In this document: piece by piece, positions 40,746 through 49,123 of the stretch
Layout: each line of letters starts with the position of its first letter
How positions within the stretch are numbered: position 1 is the stretch's first letter
NCBI GenBank assembly: GCA_946403965.1
Contig: CAMJBT010000001.1
Span: forward strand, 1 to 64,000
Length of the DNA stretch: 64,000 nucleotides
Origin: an uncultured Pseudobutyrivibrio sp.
Lineage (GTDB): Bacteria > Bacillota > Clostridia > Lachnospirales > Lachnospiraceae
Reading direction: 5' to 3'
Position numbers and translations under genes: made by a program
Notes under the pieces: model-generated
Database searches by the model: none
Seen by the model: the letters and a program-made list of their open reading frames with translations, nothing else
What the model was told of the DNA's origin: nothing

Positions 40746-43514
40746 ATGATTAGAGAAACAGTAGTTGAAAACGGTACACTTCGTGGATTGCCTGGAGCAG
40801 ATCCAAGGGTAACTGTTTATAAAAAGATTCCATTTGCAGCACCTCCAGTAGGAGCAAACAGATTTCGTGCACCCCAGCCAGCGGAAAATTGGGAAGGGGT
40901 TAGAAACTGTTTTGAGTTCGGGCCACTTTCAATGCAGGATGTCCCACAGGGGGGCGATGGACTTTATGATAGAGAATGGCATGTAGATGATGGCTTGAAG
41001 TCAGATGAGGACTGTCTTTATTTGAATGTATGGACACCGGCAAAAGCAAGGGGCGAAAAGCTTCCAGTATTGGTTTGGTTTTTTGGCGGAGCCTTTCAAT
41101 GGGGATATACTTCAGAGATGGAGTTTGACGGTGAGCGACTAGCCAGACGTGGTGTAGTTGTAGTAAGTGTGAATTATCGTTTAAATTGCTTTGGCTTTTT
41201 GGCACACCCGGATATCACAAAGGAAGCACCTGATGCTCCTGGAAATTTTGGACTTTTAGACCAAAAGGCTGGACTTCACTGGGTGGCTCGAAATATAGCA
41301 GCATTTGGTGGAAATCCAGAGCAAATTACTATTGCAGGTCAGTCAGCAGGAGGCGCCAGCACAATGAATCAGTTGGTTTGCGAAGCCAATAGAGATATTG
41401 TAAAAGGTGCAGTGATTTTAAGTGGTATAATACGACTCCCAAGCGAAGGAGAGGATATCTTCAAGCCAATAGATTTGCAGGAAGCTGAAAAGCGTGGCCA
41501 GGACTTTTTTAAAGAGCTTGGTGTGAACACACTGGAAGAGGCCAGAGCTCTTTCTGCAGAAGAAATCTTTAATGGTTACAATCGTTATGTTCAAAATCAT
41601 CCAAGGATGTTCCCTATCATAGATGGAGTGTTCTGTAAAGGTGATCCAGTTGAACGATTTATAGATGGCGATTGTGCCAAGGTTCCAGTAATTGCTGGAA
41701 ACACTTCCGACGAATTCATTTTCGATAAAATAAATATGGTGGAGCGTTCTGTAAAGAGCACCTTTGATGATGCGCTGAAAAAGGATCCAAGCAGAAAACT
41801 TTACTATTATCGTTTTGATACAGATATTCCAGGAGACGGAGTGGACTATCCAGACAATTTCCATTCAGTAGATTTGTGGTTTTTCTTTGAGTCCCTTGGG
41901 AAATGCCATCGTCCATATGAAGGAAGACATTTTGATCTGGCTAGGCAGATGTGCGATTATTTTGCTCAGTTTATTAAAACAGGAAATCCAAATGGTATAG
42001 GTCGTGACATGCATTCACTTCCAAGGTGGGAAGCCTTCAGTCTTGAAAAAAGAGATGAGATGGAATTCTTAAGTCAAGGTGCAAAGCCTCGTCGGGAAGG
42101 TGGAATTCGACAGAACACAAGAAAGCAGGCAGTAAACCCATATCTTCCATCATGGGAATACATACCTGATGGGGAGCCATACGTTTTTGGAGACAGAGTA
42201 TATGTTTATGGTTCTCATGATTCATATAATGGTGCAGCCTTCTGTTTGAGAGATTATGTTTGCTGGTCAGCTCCTGTGGATGATTTGGGAAATTGGCACT
42301 ATGAGGGTGTTATTTACAAAAAGACTGACGACCCTCTTAATGAGGATGGACATATGTGCCTATATGCCCCAGATGTGACAGTGGGACCAGATGGCAAATA
42401 CTATCTCTACTACGTACTAGATAAAGTCAGCATTGTGTCTGTTGCGGTGAGTGACACACCTGCTGGACCATTTAAGTTTTATGGTTATGTTCATTATCAG
42501 GATGGTACACGTCTAGGTGAAAAGCCAGGTGATGAGCCACAGTTTGACCCTGGAGTTATGACAGAAGGAGATGAAACATATCTTTACACAGGCTTTTGTG
42601 GACAGGGAGACAAGAGCCGTACAGGAGCACAATTCACGATGCTGGATTCTGATATGCTTACTATCAAGAAAGCTCCTGAAATCATTGTGCCAGGAAGCTG
42701 CTACAGTCAGGGCACAGACTACGAAGGACATGCATTCTTCGAGGCCCCATCTATCAGAAAGCATAATGATACATACTATTTCATATATTCATCAGAGGTA
42801 ATGCACGAACTTTGCTATGCAACCTCGGCATCACCTGCTGGGCCATTCAAATATGGTGGCGTAATTGTAAGCAACTGTGATTTACATATAGATACCTACA
42901 AAGCCAAAGACAAACCGGTTGCACCTGGTGCAAACAATCATGGTAGCATTGTCCAAATAGGAGATGACTGGTACATTTTCTATCACAGACACACCAACGG
43001 AACATGGCTTTCCCGTCAGGGATGTGCTGAAAAAATTCACTTTATGGAAGATGACAGTATTCCTCAGGTAGAAATAACATCCTGTGGACTAAATGGTGGT
43101 CCTCTTTCAGATATTGGTGAATATCCAGCATATGTTGCTTGCAACATTTTTAATGACAACACGGGTATATACGTGGAACAGAGTAATCCTCGTATTGTTC
43201 AGGAATATGGAACCTCGGGCCATGAAGACAGTTATATTACGGATATCGTAGATTCTACAGTAATAGGATTTAAATACTTTGACTTTAAGAATGTCACAGG
43301 AATCAGAATTAAAACTAGAGGCTACGGAGCTGGCTGCTTTGAAATACTTACAGCTATTGACGGCCCAGTTATTGGCAGAGTAAATATAGAGTTTCAGAAT
43401 ATATGGACTGCAGCTGAAGGAGAATTCAAGCCACTTAACGGAACTTCAGCCCTTTACCTTCGTTTCAAAGGTAATGGAAATACACAACTATCAAGCGTGG
43501 AGATGCTGCACTAA
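40746..43514 (+). CDS. fusion: type B carboxylesterase + GH43-like glycosidase + C-terminal CBM6-like domain
   Basis: N-term IPFAAPPVGANRFRAPQPAENWEG, ITIAGQSAGGASTMNQL, DNFHSVDLWFFFE; C-term PYVFGDRVYVYGSHDS, CLYAPDVTVGPDGKYYLYYV, FFEAPSIRKHNDTYYFIYSS. No signal peptide. Confidence 0.85.
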   Translation: MIRETVVENGTLRGLPGADPRVTVYKKIPFAAPPVGANRFRAPQPAENWEGVRNCFEFGPLSMQDVPQGGDGLYDREWHVDDGLKSDEDCLYLNVWTPAKARGEKLPVLVWFFGGAFQWGYTSEMEFDGERLARRGVVVVSVNYRLNCFGFLAHPDITKEAPDAPGNFGLLDQKAGLHWVARNIAAFGGNPEQITIAGQSAGGASTMNQLVCEANRDIVKGAVILSGIIRLPSEGEDIFKPIDLQEAEKRGQDFFKELGVNTLEEARALSAEEIFNGYNRYVQNHPRMFPIIDGVFCKGDPVERFIDGDCAKVPVIAGNTSDEFIFDKINMVERSVKSTFDDALKKDPSRKLYYYRFDTDIPGDGVDYPDNFHSVDLWFFFESLGKCHRPYEGRHFDLARQMCDYFAQFIKTGNPNGIGRDMHSLPRWEAFSLEKRDEMEFLSQGAKPRREGGIRQNTRKQAVNPYLPSWEYIPDGEPYVFGDRVYVYGSHDSYNGAAFCLRDYVCWSAPVDDLGNWHYEGVIYKKTDDPLNEDGHMCLYAPDVTVGPDGKYYLYYVLDKVSIVSVAVSDTPAGPFKFYGYVHYQDGTRLGEKPGDEPQFDPGVMTEGDETYLYTGFCGQGDKSRTGAQFTMLDSDMLTIKKAPEIIVPGSCYSQGTDYEGHAFFEAPSIRKHNDTYYFIYSSEVMHELCYATSASPAGPFKYGGVIVSNCDLHIDTYKAKDKPVAPGANNHGSIVQIGDDWYIFYHRHTNGTWLSRQGCAEKIHFMEDDSIPQVEITSCGLNGGPLSDIGEYPAYVACNIFNDNTGIYVEQSNPRIVQEYGTSGHEDSYITDIVDSTVIGFKYFDFKNVTGIRIKTRGYGAGCFEILTAIDGPVIGRVNIEFQNIWTAAEGEFKPLNGTSALYLRFKGNGNTQLSSVEMLH

Positions 43515-43545
43515 GTGCAGCTCTCTTTGCTTTATAGAGGGAGAA

Positions 43546-44238
43546 CTATATTTCCTCAACATAATTAACGTACTCAAGTTCAGATAGCATATCAATAACA
43601 TCCTGATGATTTTGAAGTTTGTCCATTTCCAAATCAATCAGTACAGCCATATCTGTAGATTGTAGAGTTTTTTCTCTGGTTTTTGTCATACTACTTACGG
43701 AAAATCCGGCTTCCTTTAGGGCTTTTGTAAGTTTCGGAACCCCTCTATCCTTTGCAAGTTCAACATATATAGATATGTATCTACTATTGTTTTCTACAAG
43801 CGCACTAAATCTCAGTAGGATAACATTTGTAATAAGCACAAACACAAAGCAAAACACACCGACTATCATATATCCTGCGCCGATTGCCATCCCCATACAA
43901 GATGTAACCCATAAAGATGCCGCCGTAGAAAGCCCCTTTATCTGGTTCTTTCCAGTAACAAGAATCGTACCTGCGCCTAAGAATCCAATTCCGCTGACAA
44001 CTCCTGCAGGGATTCTACTAACATCTGCATCTAAACCTGGAAGCATAGCAAGATACAAATTCAAGGCTGTTGCAACTGCAGATCCTAAACTAACTAAAGC
44101 AAAAGTCTTTATTCCAGCACTATGGTGTCGCAGTAAACGTTCCCAACCTATTAGACAGCCTAATAAGGTTGCAATTCCCAACCTAACAACCACAGCAACT
44201 TCATTCATCGACTGTAAGTATTCCCAAATTTCTCTCAT
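43546..44238 (-). CDS. MgtC/SapB family membrane protein
   Basis: RLGIATLLGCLIGWERLLRHHSAGIKTFALVSLGSAVATALN...IPAGVVSGIGFLGAGTILV; Met 44238 is the sensible start. Confidence 0.93.
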   Translation of the reverse strand: MREIWEYLQSMNEVAVVVRLGIATLLGCLIGWERLLRHHSAGIKTFALVSLGSAVATALNLYLAMLPGLDADVSRIPAGVVSGIGFLGAGTILVTGKNQIKGLSTAASLWVTSCMGMAIGAGYMIVGVFCFVFVLITNVILLRFSALVENNSRYISIYVELAKDRGVPKLTKALKEAGFSVSSMTKTREKTLQSTDMAVLIDLEMDKLQNHQDVIDMLSELEYVNYVEEI

Positions 44239-44317
44239 AGTCTCACCCCAACCTTTGCATTGATATTTATTACATTCATTATACACTAAGCAGTTCTCCA
44301 CTATTAAATAAAATTTG

Positions 44318-44325
44318 ATAATAGT
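44318..44325 (+). repeat. 8-bp direct repeat ATAATAGT, left copy (putative target site duplication)
   Basis: Exact match to 44957..44964, directly abutting the terminal inverted repeat. Confidence 0.7.
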
Positions 44326-44956
44326 GTTAACATTCACAGTCAGGTAATCACCAACTCATGCTGCCCCCGCAGGCCGCGCCGCCCACCATGGGATGGAAAA
44401 CTATTTCGCGAATATTATAATTTATCAACATGCAAGGAATTGAGCATCTGCATGTGTCTTTTGGGGAATGAACTGTTTTCAATAATGTATGACTGAAGCG
44501 GACACATTGAGCAAATTGATATATTTTAAAAATATTTGCAGAGTACTTGGGTTCATATTACATTTGCTAAGAATAATTAAAAAAGCAGGTTTTGTATATA
44601 TAGCCACCGTGGCACATTCAACATCGTGTTTCAAGTGACCACTTGCGCCGCCGTCCATGGCGGCGCATGACTATATATAACAAAACCTGCTTTTTATTAT
44701 TCTAAGCTCATTCCAAAATCACCCAAGTACTCTGCAAATATTCATTAAAATATATCCCCTTAAGTATAAGAGTGTCCGCATCCAGGCAAACATTACTGAA
44801 AACTGTGCAGACCTGCAAAAGACACAGGCCAATAAAGATGCGAAATCTTGCATGTATGAAAAACATAATATTCTTGCGATGTTTTCCATCCCATGGTGGG
44901 CGGCGTGGCCTGCAGGGGCAGCATGAATATATACACTATAGACTGTGAATTGTAAC
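44326..44956. mobile_element. 631-bp foldback / MITE-like palindromic element (non-autonomous, no ORF recognised)
   Basis: Ends GTTAACATTCACAGTC...GACTGTGAATTGTAAC (14/16); 44357..44401 matches revcomp of 44881..44925 at 43/45; 44531..44552 matches revcomp of 44721..44742 at 22/22; inner arms around 44580..44602 and 44671..44695; flanked by 8-bp direct repeats. Confidence 0.75.
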
Positions 44957-44964
44957 ATAATAGT
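44957..44964 (+). repeat. 8-bp direct repeat ATAATAGT, right copy (putative target site duplication)
   Basis: Exact match to 44318..44325. Confidence 0.7.
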
Positions 44965-45132
44965 TGACTGAAAGCATATCACATGATATTATCTTAGAAT
45001 TCAACCAAAGTAGTTATTTGAAACAGGTTTTATCTACACAAATTTCTAGCACTAATCTATGCCGTTTCTGGAAGTACTTCAGAATGTTGATATAAATTAT
45101 TGATTATGTATAAAAGTTCAACGGAGTGTTAA

Positions 45133-45894
45133 ATGAGAAAAAAATGTATAGGTATAGTAGCATTTATACTGTTGCTCCTTATTGTATGTAATAATATCAA
45201 AAATAATCAAAAAGATAATAATCAAAAAGACGACATACCTACAGATAAAGGTCCTAAAATCGAGTTCACTGAAGAAAACATTGATGATTATTTAGGCGGA
45301 GAAATATATTGTTCATTGGATTCATTTGAAAGCCTTTATAATGCCGTGTCAAAAAAATTTGAAACTATTTACTTGTATGGCGAAGTTTCCAGCGTGGGAA
45401 CTGAGGAATGGTCCGGTCATCAAATCAGAAAGTATATAGAATTGACTAATGGGGAAGATATAGCTAGATACATAAAAATATATTGCGATACTGATGATGT
45501 ACAGGAGGGCGATATTGTTTATGTTAGTGGTTTTTTTGATCAAGATGAGAGTTATACAAGTGACTCGGAGATGTTTAGAACCGAGTATAAATCTGAAAAT
45601 GCCATTGTGACGTTAACGAAGGACAATGAGCATACATATATGTCAGTATCAGAAGTCATAAATACTTTAGATCAATGTTTTGGTACAAAGGTTAAGATAC
45701 CGGGTATTTTAGATGCTCAGTTTCATATTTATTGTGAGATTGAATCTGATTACTATGAAAATTATGATGGTTTGATGTGCTATACCAGTGAAGATTTACG
45801 GGAGTATGATGGTAAATGGTGTGTAGTTGAGGGAAATCTATATTTCGATAGTTATGGAGACTATGGTCTTGTTAATGCTAGGTTGGCGCAGTGA
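45133..45894 (+). CDS. hypothetical exported/anchored protein, possibly OB-fold (tRNA_anti-like)
   Basis: N-terminal hydrophobic helix CIGIVAFILLLLIVCNN; beta-rich IYLYGEVSSVG...YIKIYCDTDDVQEGDIVYVSGFF. Confidence 0.65.
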   Translation: MRKKCIGIVAFILLLLIVCNNIKNNQKDNNQKDDIPTDKGPKIEFTEENIDDYLGGEIYCSLDSFESLYNAVSKKFETIYLYGEVSSVGTEEWSGHQIRKYIELTNGEDIARYIKIYCDTDDVQEGDIVYVSGFFDQDESYTSDSEMFRTEYKSENAIVTLTKDNEHTYMSVSEVINTLDQCFGTKVKIPGILDAQFHIYCEIESDYYENYDGLMCYTSEDLREYDGKWCVVEGNLYFDSYGDYGLVNARLAQ

Positions 45895-45929
45895 AATGCC
45901 TTGTTGTAAAAAAGGAGATATGCAGATGA

Positions 45930-45969
45930 AAAAGCCTCTATTTCTACATAAGAGATAGAGGCTTTTTTT
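45930..45969. terminator. bidirectional terminator hairpin
   Basis: AAAGCCTCTATtTCT acata AGAgATAGAGGCTTT with T7 on plus and A-run on the other side. Confidence 0.88.
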
Positions 45970-45973
45970 CACA

Positions 45974-46273
45974 TTACTGAATTGGTGTACTTACTTCAAC
46001 AGTATTCTTTTTACCTTTTTTGATTATGATTATAACTACAACAGCAGTTACAACTGCTAATGCGAGAACACATAAGCCGATAATCATGCCAATGTTGATA
46101 AGACTAAACTCTAAGTGGATGTTTGACTCCGAAAGCAAATCCCATGTGAGTGTCTTGCCATCATCTGATACAGATGTAGCATTGTTAGCAGATGGCTTGA
46201 TTGGAAGGCTGATTACCACCTTCATATAGCCACCACTCATATCAATGTAATTGCAAAATAGATATTTATTCAA
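45974..46273 (-). pseudogene. C-terminal remnant of an LppM/DUF3153-like membrane protein
   Basis: KVVISLPIKPSANNATSVSDDGKTLTWDL...IHLEFSLIN then one TM helix and basic tail; the N-terminal domain expected for the family is absent upstream. Confidence 0.5.
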
Positions 46274-46312
46274 TTATTTTAAGTTCATTTGTTTTGATGT
46301 AAAATTATTTAC

Positions 46313-47335
46313 ATGAAAAGTGAAATCGCACATTCATCAACTGAATATCAGAAGTTGTTTCATAAGCTCGCAAGGATTAAATATGTGAACGAGGAAGATG
46401 GCTTTACGATCTATAAAAATGATTCATTGGGAACGATAGTAAGCTATGGAAATCCTGATACAATCCAATGCGGGATTGGTGACTATTTAATAGAGGATGA
46501 TTTTTCTATTGAATATCAGTATGACACTCAGTTTTTGCATTTTGGAATTATTTATGCAGGAGTGACGTATTCTGTTAAAGATGGAGATATAAAAGCTCAG
46601 TCAATTCCATCGTCATTTATGTCCTTAGAAAAAATGGATAGAGGGATAGGTGCATGGAGGGCAAAGCAACACTTTAAAGGAATAGAATTTTCTATTAACT
46701 ACGATTATTTGGTGAATAGTCTTTTACCATCTATTGGCAGGAGCATTTCCGAGTTTAATTTTTTTAGAATTAATACCAGATATACAATCCTGATACCAGA
46801 GATTACTGCCGTTTTGTCCAAACTGGAGGGGTATATGCAAAATAGGATTATGACAGAGCATATAGCCCAGGCAGCGGCTGTGGAGCTTGTAGAACTACTT
46901 CTTAGTCCACCATCACGAAAGCTTTTCAGCGCAGAAGGGGATAAAAGCCTGCGCACTATCAAAGCTGGGGCCAGAGATATAAAGATTAATTCAGAAGATT
47001 TGCGCAAGATAAATCAGGTTCATGATATAATTATGTCTTCGGCATATGAATTTAAAACTATTCCCATGTTGGCGCAGGAAGTGGGTATAAGTGAGCAAAA
47101 GCTGAAGTATGGTTTTTTAGATTATTACAAACAGACTATTTGGGATTTTCAAAATAATATTAGGATGAGTAGAGCGGCATGGCTCATTTTAAACGATTCG
47201 GATACCTTTGAAGAAATATCAAAAGCAGTCGGCTATCATAGCCAAACTGCTTTCTATAATGCATTTAAAAAATGGTGTGGTTTATCCCCAGGAGCCTTTA
47301 AGAAACTCCAGAAATCTCATCGTGAGAGCTTATAG
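46313..47335 (+). CDS. AraC family transcriptional regulator
   Basis: C-terminal TIPMLAQEVGISEQKLKYGFLDYYKQTIWDFQNNIRMSRAAWLI...VGYHSQTAFYNAFKKWCGLSPGAFKK. Confidence 0.9.
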   Translation: MKSEIAHSSTEYQKLFHKLARIKYVNEEDGFTIYKNDSLGTIVSYGNPDTIQCGIGDYLIEDDFSIEYQYDTQFLHFGIIYAGVTYSVKDGDIKAQSIPSSFMSLEKMDRGIGAWRAKQHFKGIEFSINYDYLVNSLLPSIGRSISEFNFFRINTRYTILIPEITAVLSKLEGYMQNRIMTEHIAQAAAVELVELLLSPPSRKLFSAEGDKSLRTIKAGARDIKINSEDLRKINQVHDIIMSSAYEFKTIPMLAQEVGISEQKLKYGFLDYYKQTIWDFQNNIRMSRAAWLILNDSDTFEEISKAVGYHSQTAFYNAFKKWCGLSPGAFKKLQKSHRESL

Positions 47336-48107
47336 GGATAATCATAGGACTGTTGGAGACAGGGTCTGTCACAACAACACTTTCAAGTCCATAGATTTCC
47401 CTGATAGTTTCAGGGGTAATAATATCAGCTGGTTCGCCTTCTTTGATAAGATGACCATTTTTCATGGCGAAAATATAATCAGCATATTTGCTGGAAAGAT
47501 TTATATCATGCAAGACCATCACAATGGTGGTCTTTTTCTTTTTGTTTAAATCCTTTAAAAGATCAAGTATTTCTATTTGATAAGCAATGTCTAGGTAAGT
47601 TGTAGGTTCGTCCAAAAACAGGATATCTGTCTGTTGGGCAAGTGCTAGGGCAATAAAGACACGTTGACGTTGACCGCCGGACAATTCATCTACACTTTTG
47701 TCTGCAAGCATACATATATTCATTGCTTCCATAGCTTCCTCAATTGCGATGTAATCTTCTTTTGTAAGAGGTGCCATAAATTTCCTGTAAGGGAAGCGTC
47801 CTCTGGCAACAAGCTCAGCTACAGAGATTCCAGCTGGTGCTATAGAATCCTGTGGAAGTAATCCTATGGACTTGGCAATGTCCTTGCTTCTAATGCAATT
47901 GATGGACTTGTCGTCTAGGAGAATCGAGCCGGATTTTGGAGCCAAAAGTCTGCAGAAGGTTTTTAGCATAGTAGACTTGCCACTTCCATTTGAACCGAGA
48001 ATGACACTGATTTTATTTTCTGGAATTTTCATATTCACAGAGTTTAATATGATATCGTCGCCATATCCGGCAACTAAATTTTCAGCTTTAAGAGAATGGG
48101 CTTTCAC
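47298..48107 (-). CDS. iron-siderophore ABC transporter ATP-binding protein (FecE/FepC-like)
   Basis: Walker A LGSNGSGKSTML, DELSGGQRQRVFIALALAQQTDILFLDEPTTYLDI. Confidence 0.96.
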   Translation of the reverse strand: MKAHSLKAENLVAGYGDDIILNSVNMKIPENKISVILGSNGSGKSTMLKTFCRLLAPKSGSILLDDKSINCIRSKDIAKSIGLLPQDSIAPAGISVAELVARGRFPYRKFMAPLTKEDYIAIEEAMEAMNICMLADKSVDELSGGQRQRVFIALALAQQTDILFLDEPTTYLDIAYQIEILDLLKDLNKKKKTTIVMVLHDINLSSKYADYIFAMKNGHLIKEGEPADIITPETIREIYGLESVVVTDPVSNSPMIIPISSHDEISGVS

Positions 48108-49123
48108 TATATTACGCCTCCTTTATTTTGTCTGATTAGAAGATATACAAGGTATGGAGCTCCTAGAAGTCCAGTAACAATTCCAACTGGATATCTGGTT
48201 GGAAGAAGATTTTGTCCAATAAAGTCACCTGCTATTACAAGAATTGCTCCAATTAATGCTGAGGACGTGTAGTTGGTTTGGTTGTTTGAACATATACGGG
48301 TCGCAATTGGTCCAGATAAAAAAGCAATTGAAGCAATTGGACCAGAGATTGAGGTAGCAAATGCAATCAACACAACGGAGCAAAACATGAGGAGTGTTCT
48401 AACTACACTAACATTTACTCCTAGGATTGTGGCATATCGTTCGCCTAATTCCAGAGATCGGATACTTTGATTACAATAAACCATTATCGCAAAAGCAAGG
48501 ATTACCACAATCACAAGGAGAGGTAGTGTATCTGTTGTGATTCCGTTGAGATTGCCTGCCATCCATCTCATGGCTGTTGGAACATCATATTCTGCAGCTC
48601 GCATTACCATCCAGTTTATAAGGGCTGTAAAGAATGCCTGGGCCCCAATACCTGTGAGAATAAGTCTGCTGTTAGAAAATCCATTTTTGCAGGATAGCTT
48701 GTAGATTGTAAACGCTGCAAGTAATCCGGCAGCAACGGAGATGATAGAGACAATCCCTCTGTTTAGATTCAAAAATAAAATACAGAAAACTGCAGCTACT
48801 GTTGATCCAGAGGAAACTCCGATAATATCAGGGCTTGCCAGTGGATTGCCAAGAAGGGTCTGAAATGTGTTTCCTGCAATGGCAAAGGCAATTCCGCAAA
48901 AAATACCTGCTATAGTTCGAGGTAACCTAAGCTTCATTATGATATAGTTGTTTTCACCATTTAAAATGATGCTTACTACTTCGGCAAGAGTATAGTTTTT
49001 CTCGCCAATTGTAACATTGAGACAAACAAGTATTGCAAGGATAATAAACATTATAAAGATTGCAATATAGTAGTGTTTCTGTCTTTTTTCTATTCCGTGA
49101 AAAATGATTTCGTTTTTTATCAT
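48107..49123 (-). CDS. FecCD family iron ABC transporter permease
   Basis: LRLPRTIAGIFCGIAFAIAGNTFQTLLGNPLASPDIIGVSSGS. Confidence 0.96.
   Translation of the reverse strand: MIKNEIIFHGIEKRQKHYYIAIFIMFIILAILVCLNVTIGEKNYTLAEVVSIILNGENNYIIMKLRLPRTIAGIFCGIAFAIAGNTFQTLLGNPLASPDIIGVSSGSTVAAVFCILFLNLNRGIVSIISVAAGLLAAFTIYKLSCKNGFSNSRLILTGIGAQAFFTALINWMVMRAAEYDVPTAMRWMAGNLNGITTDTLPLLVIVVILAFAIMVYCNQSIRSLELGERYATILGVNVSVVRTLLMFCSVVLIAFATSISGPIASIAFLSGPIATRICSNNQTNYTSSALIGAILVIAGDFIGQNLLPTRYPVGIVTGLLGAPYLVYLLIRQNKGGVI

Noticed and set aside
43619-44263. 214-aa plus-strand ORF opposite mgtC
   Set aside because: Antisense shadow ORF; the minus-strand MgtC/SapB protein is unambiguous.
44326-44956. Known large bacterial ncRNA classes (OLE, GOLLD, ROOL, HEARO)
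   Set aside because: The whole region is one symmetric inverted repeat with flanking direct repeats. I recognised no class-specific motif, and the symmetry fits a foldback element better; an Infernal scan would decide.
44719-44982. 87-aa minus-strand ORF inside the foldback element
   Set aside because: Lies entirely within the right arm; composition follows the inverted repeat, with no recognisable protein family or RBS.
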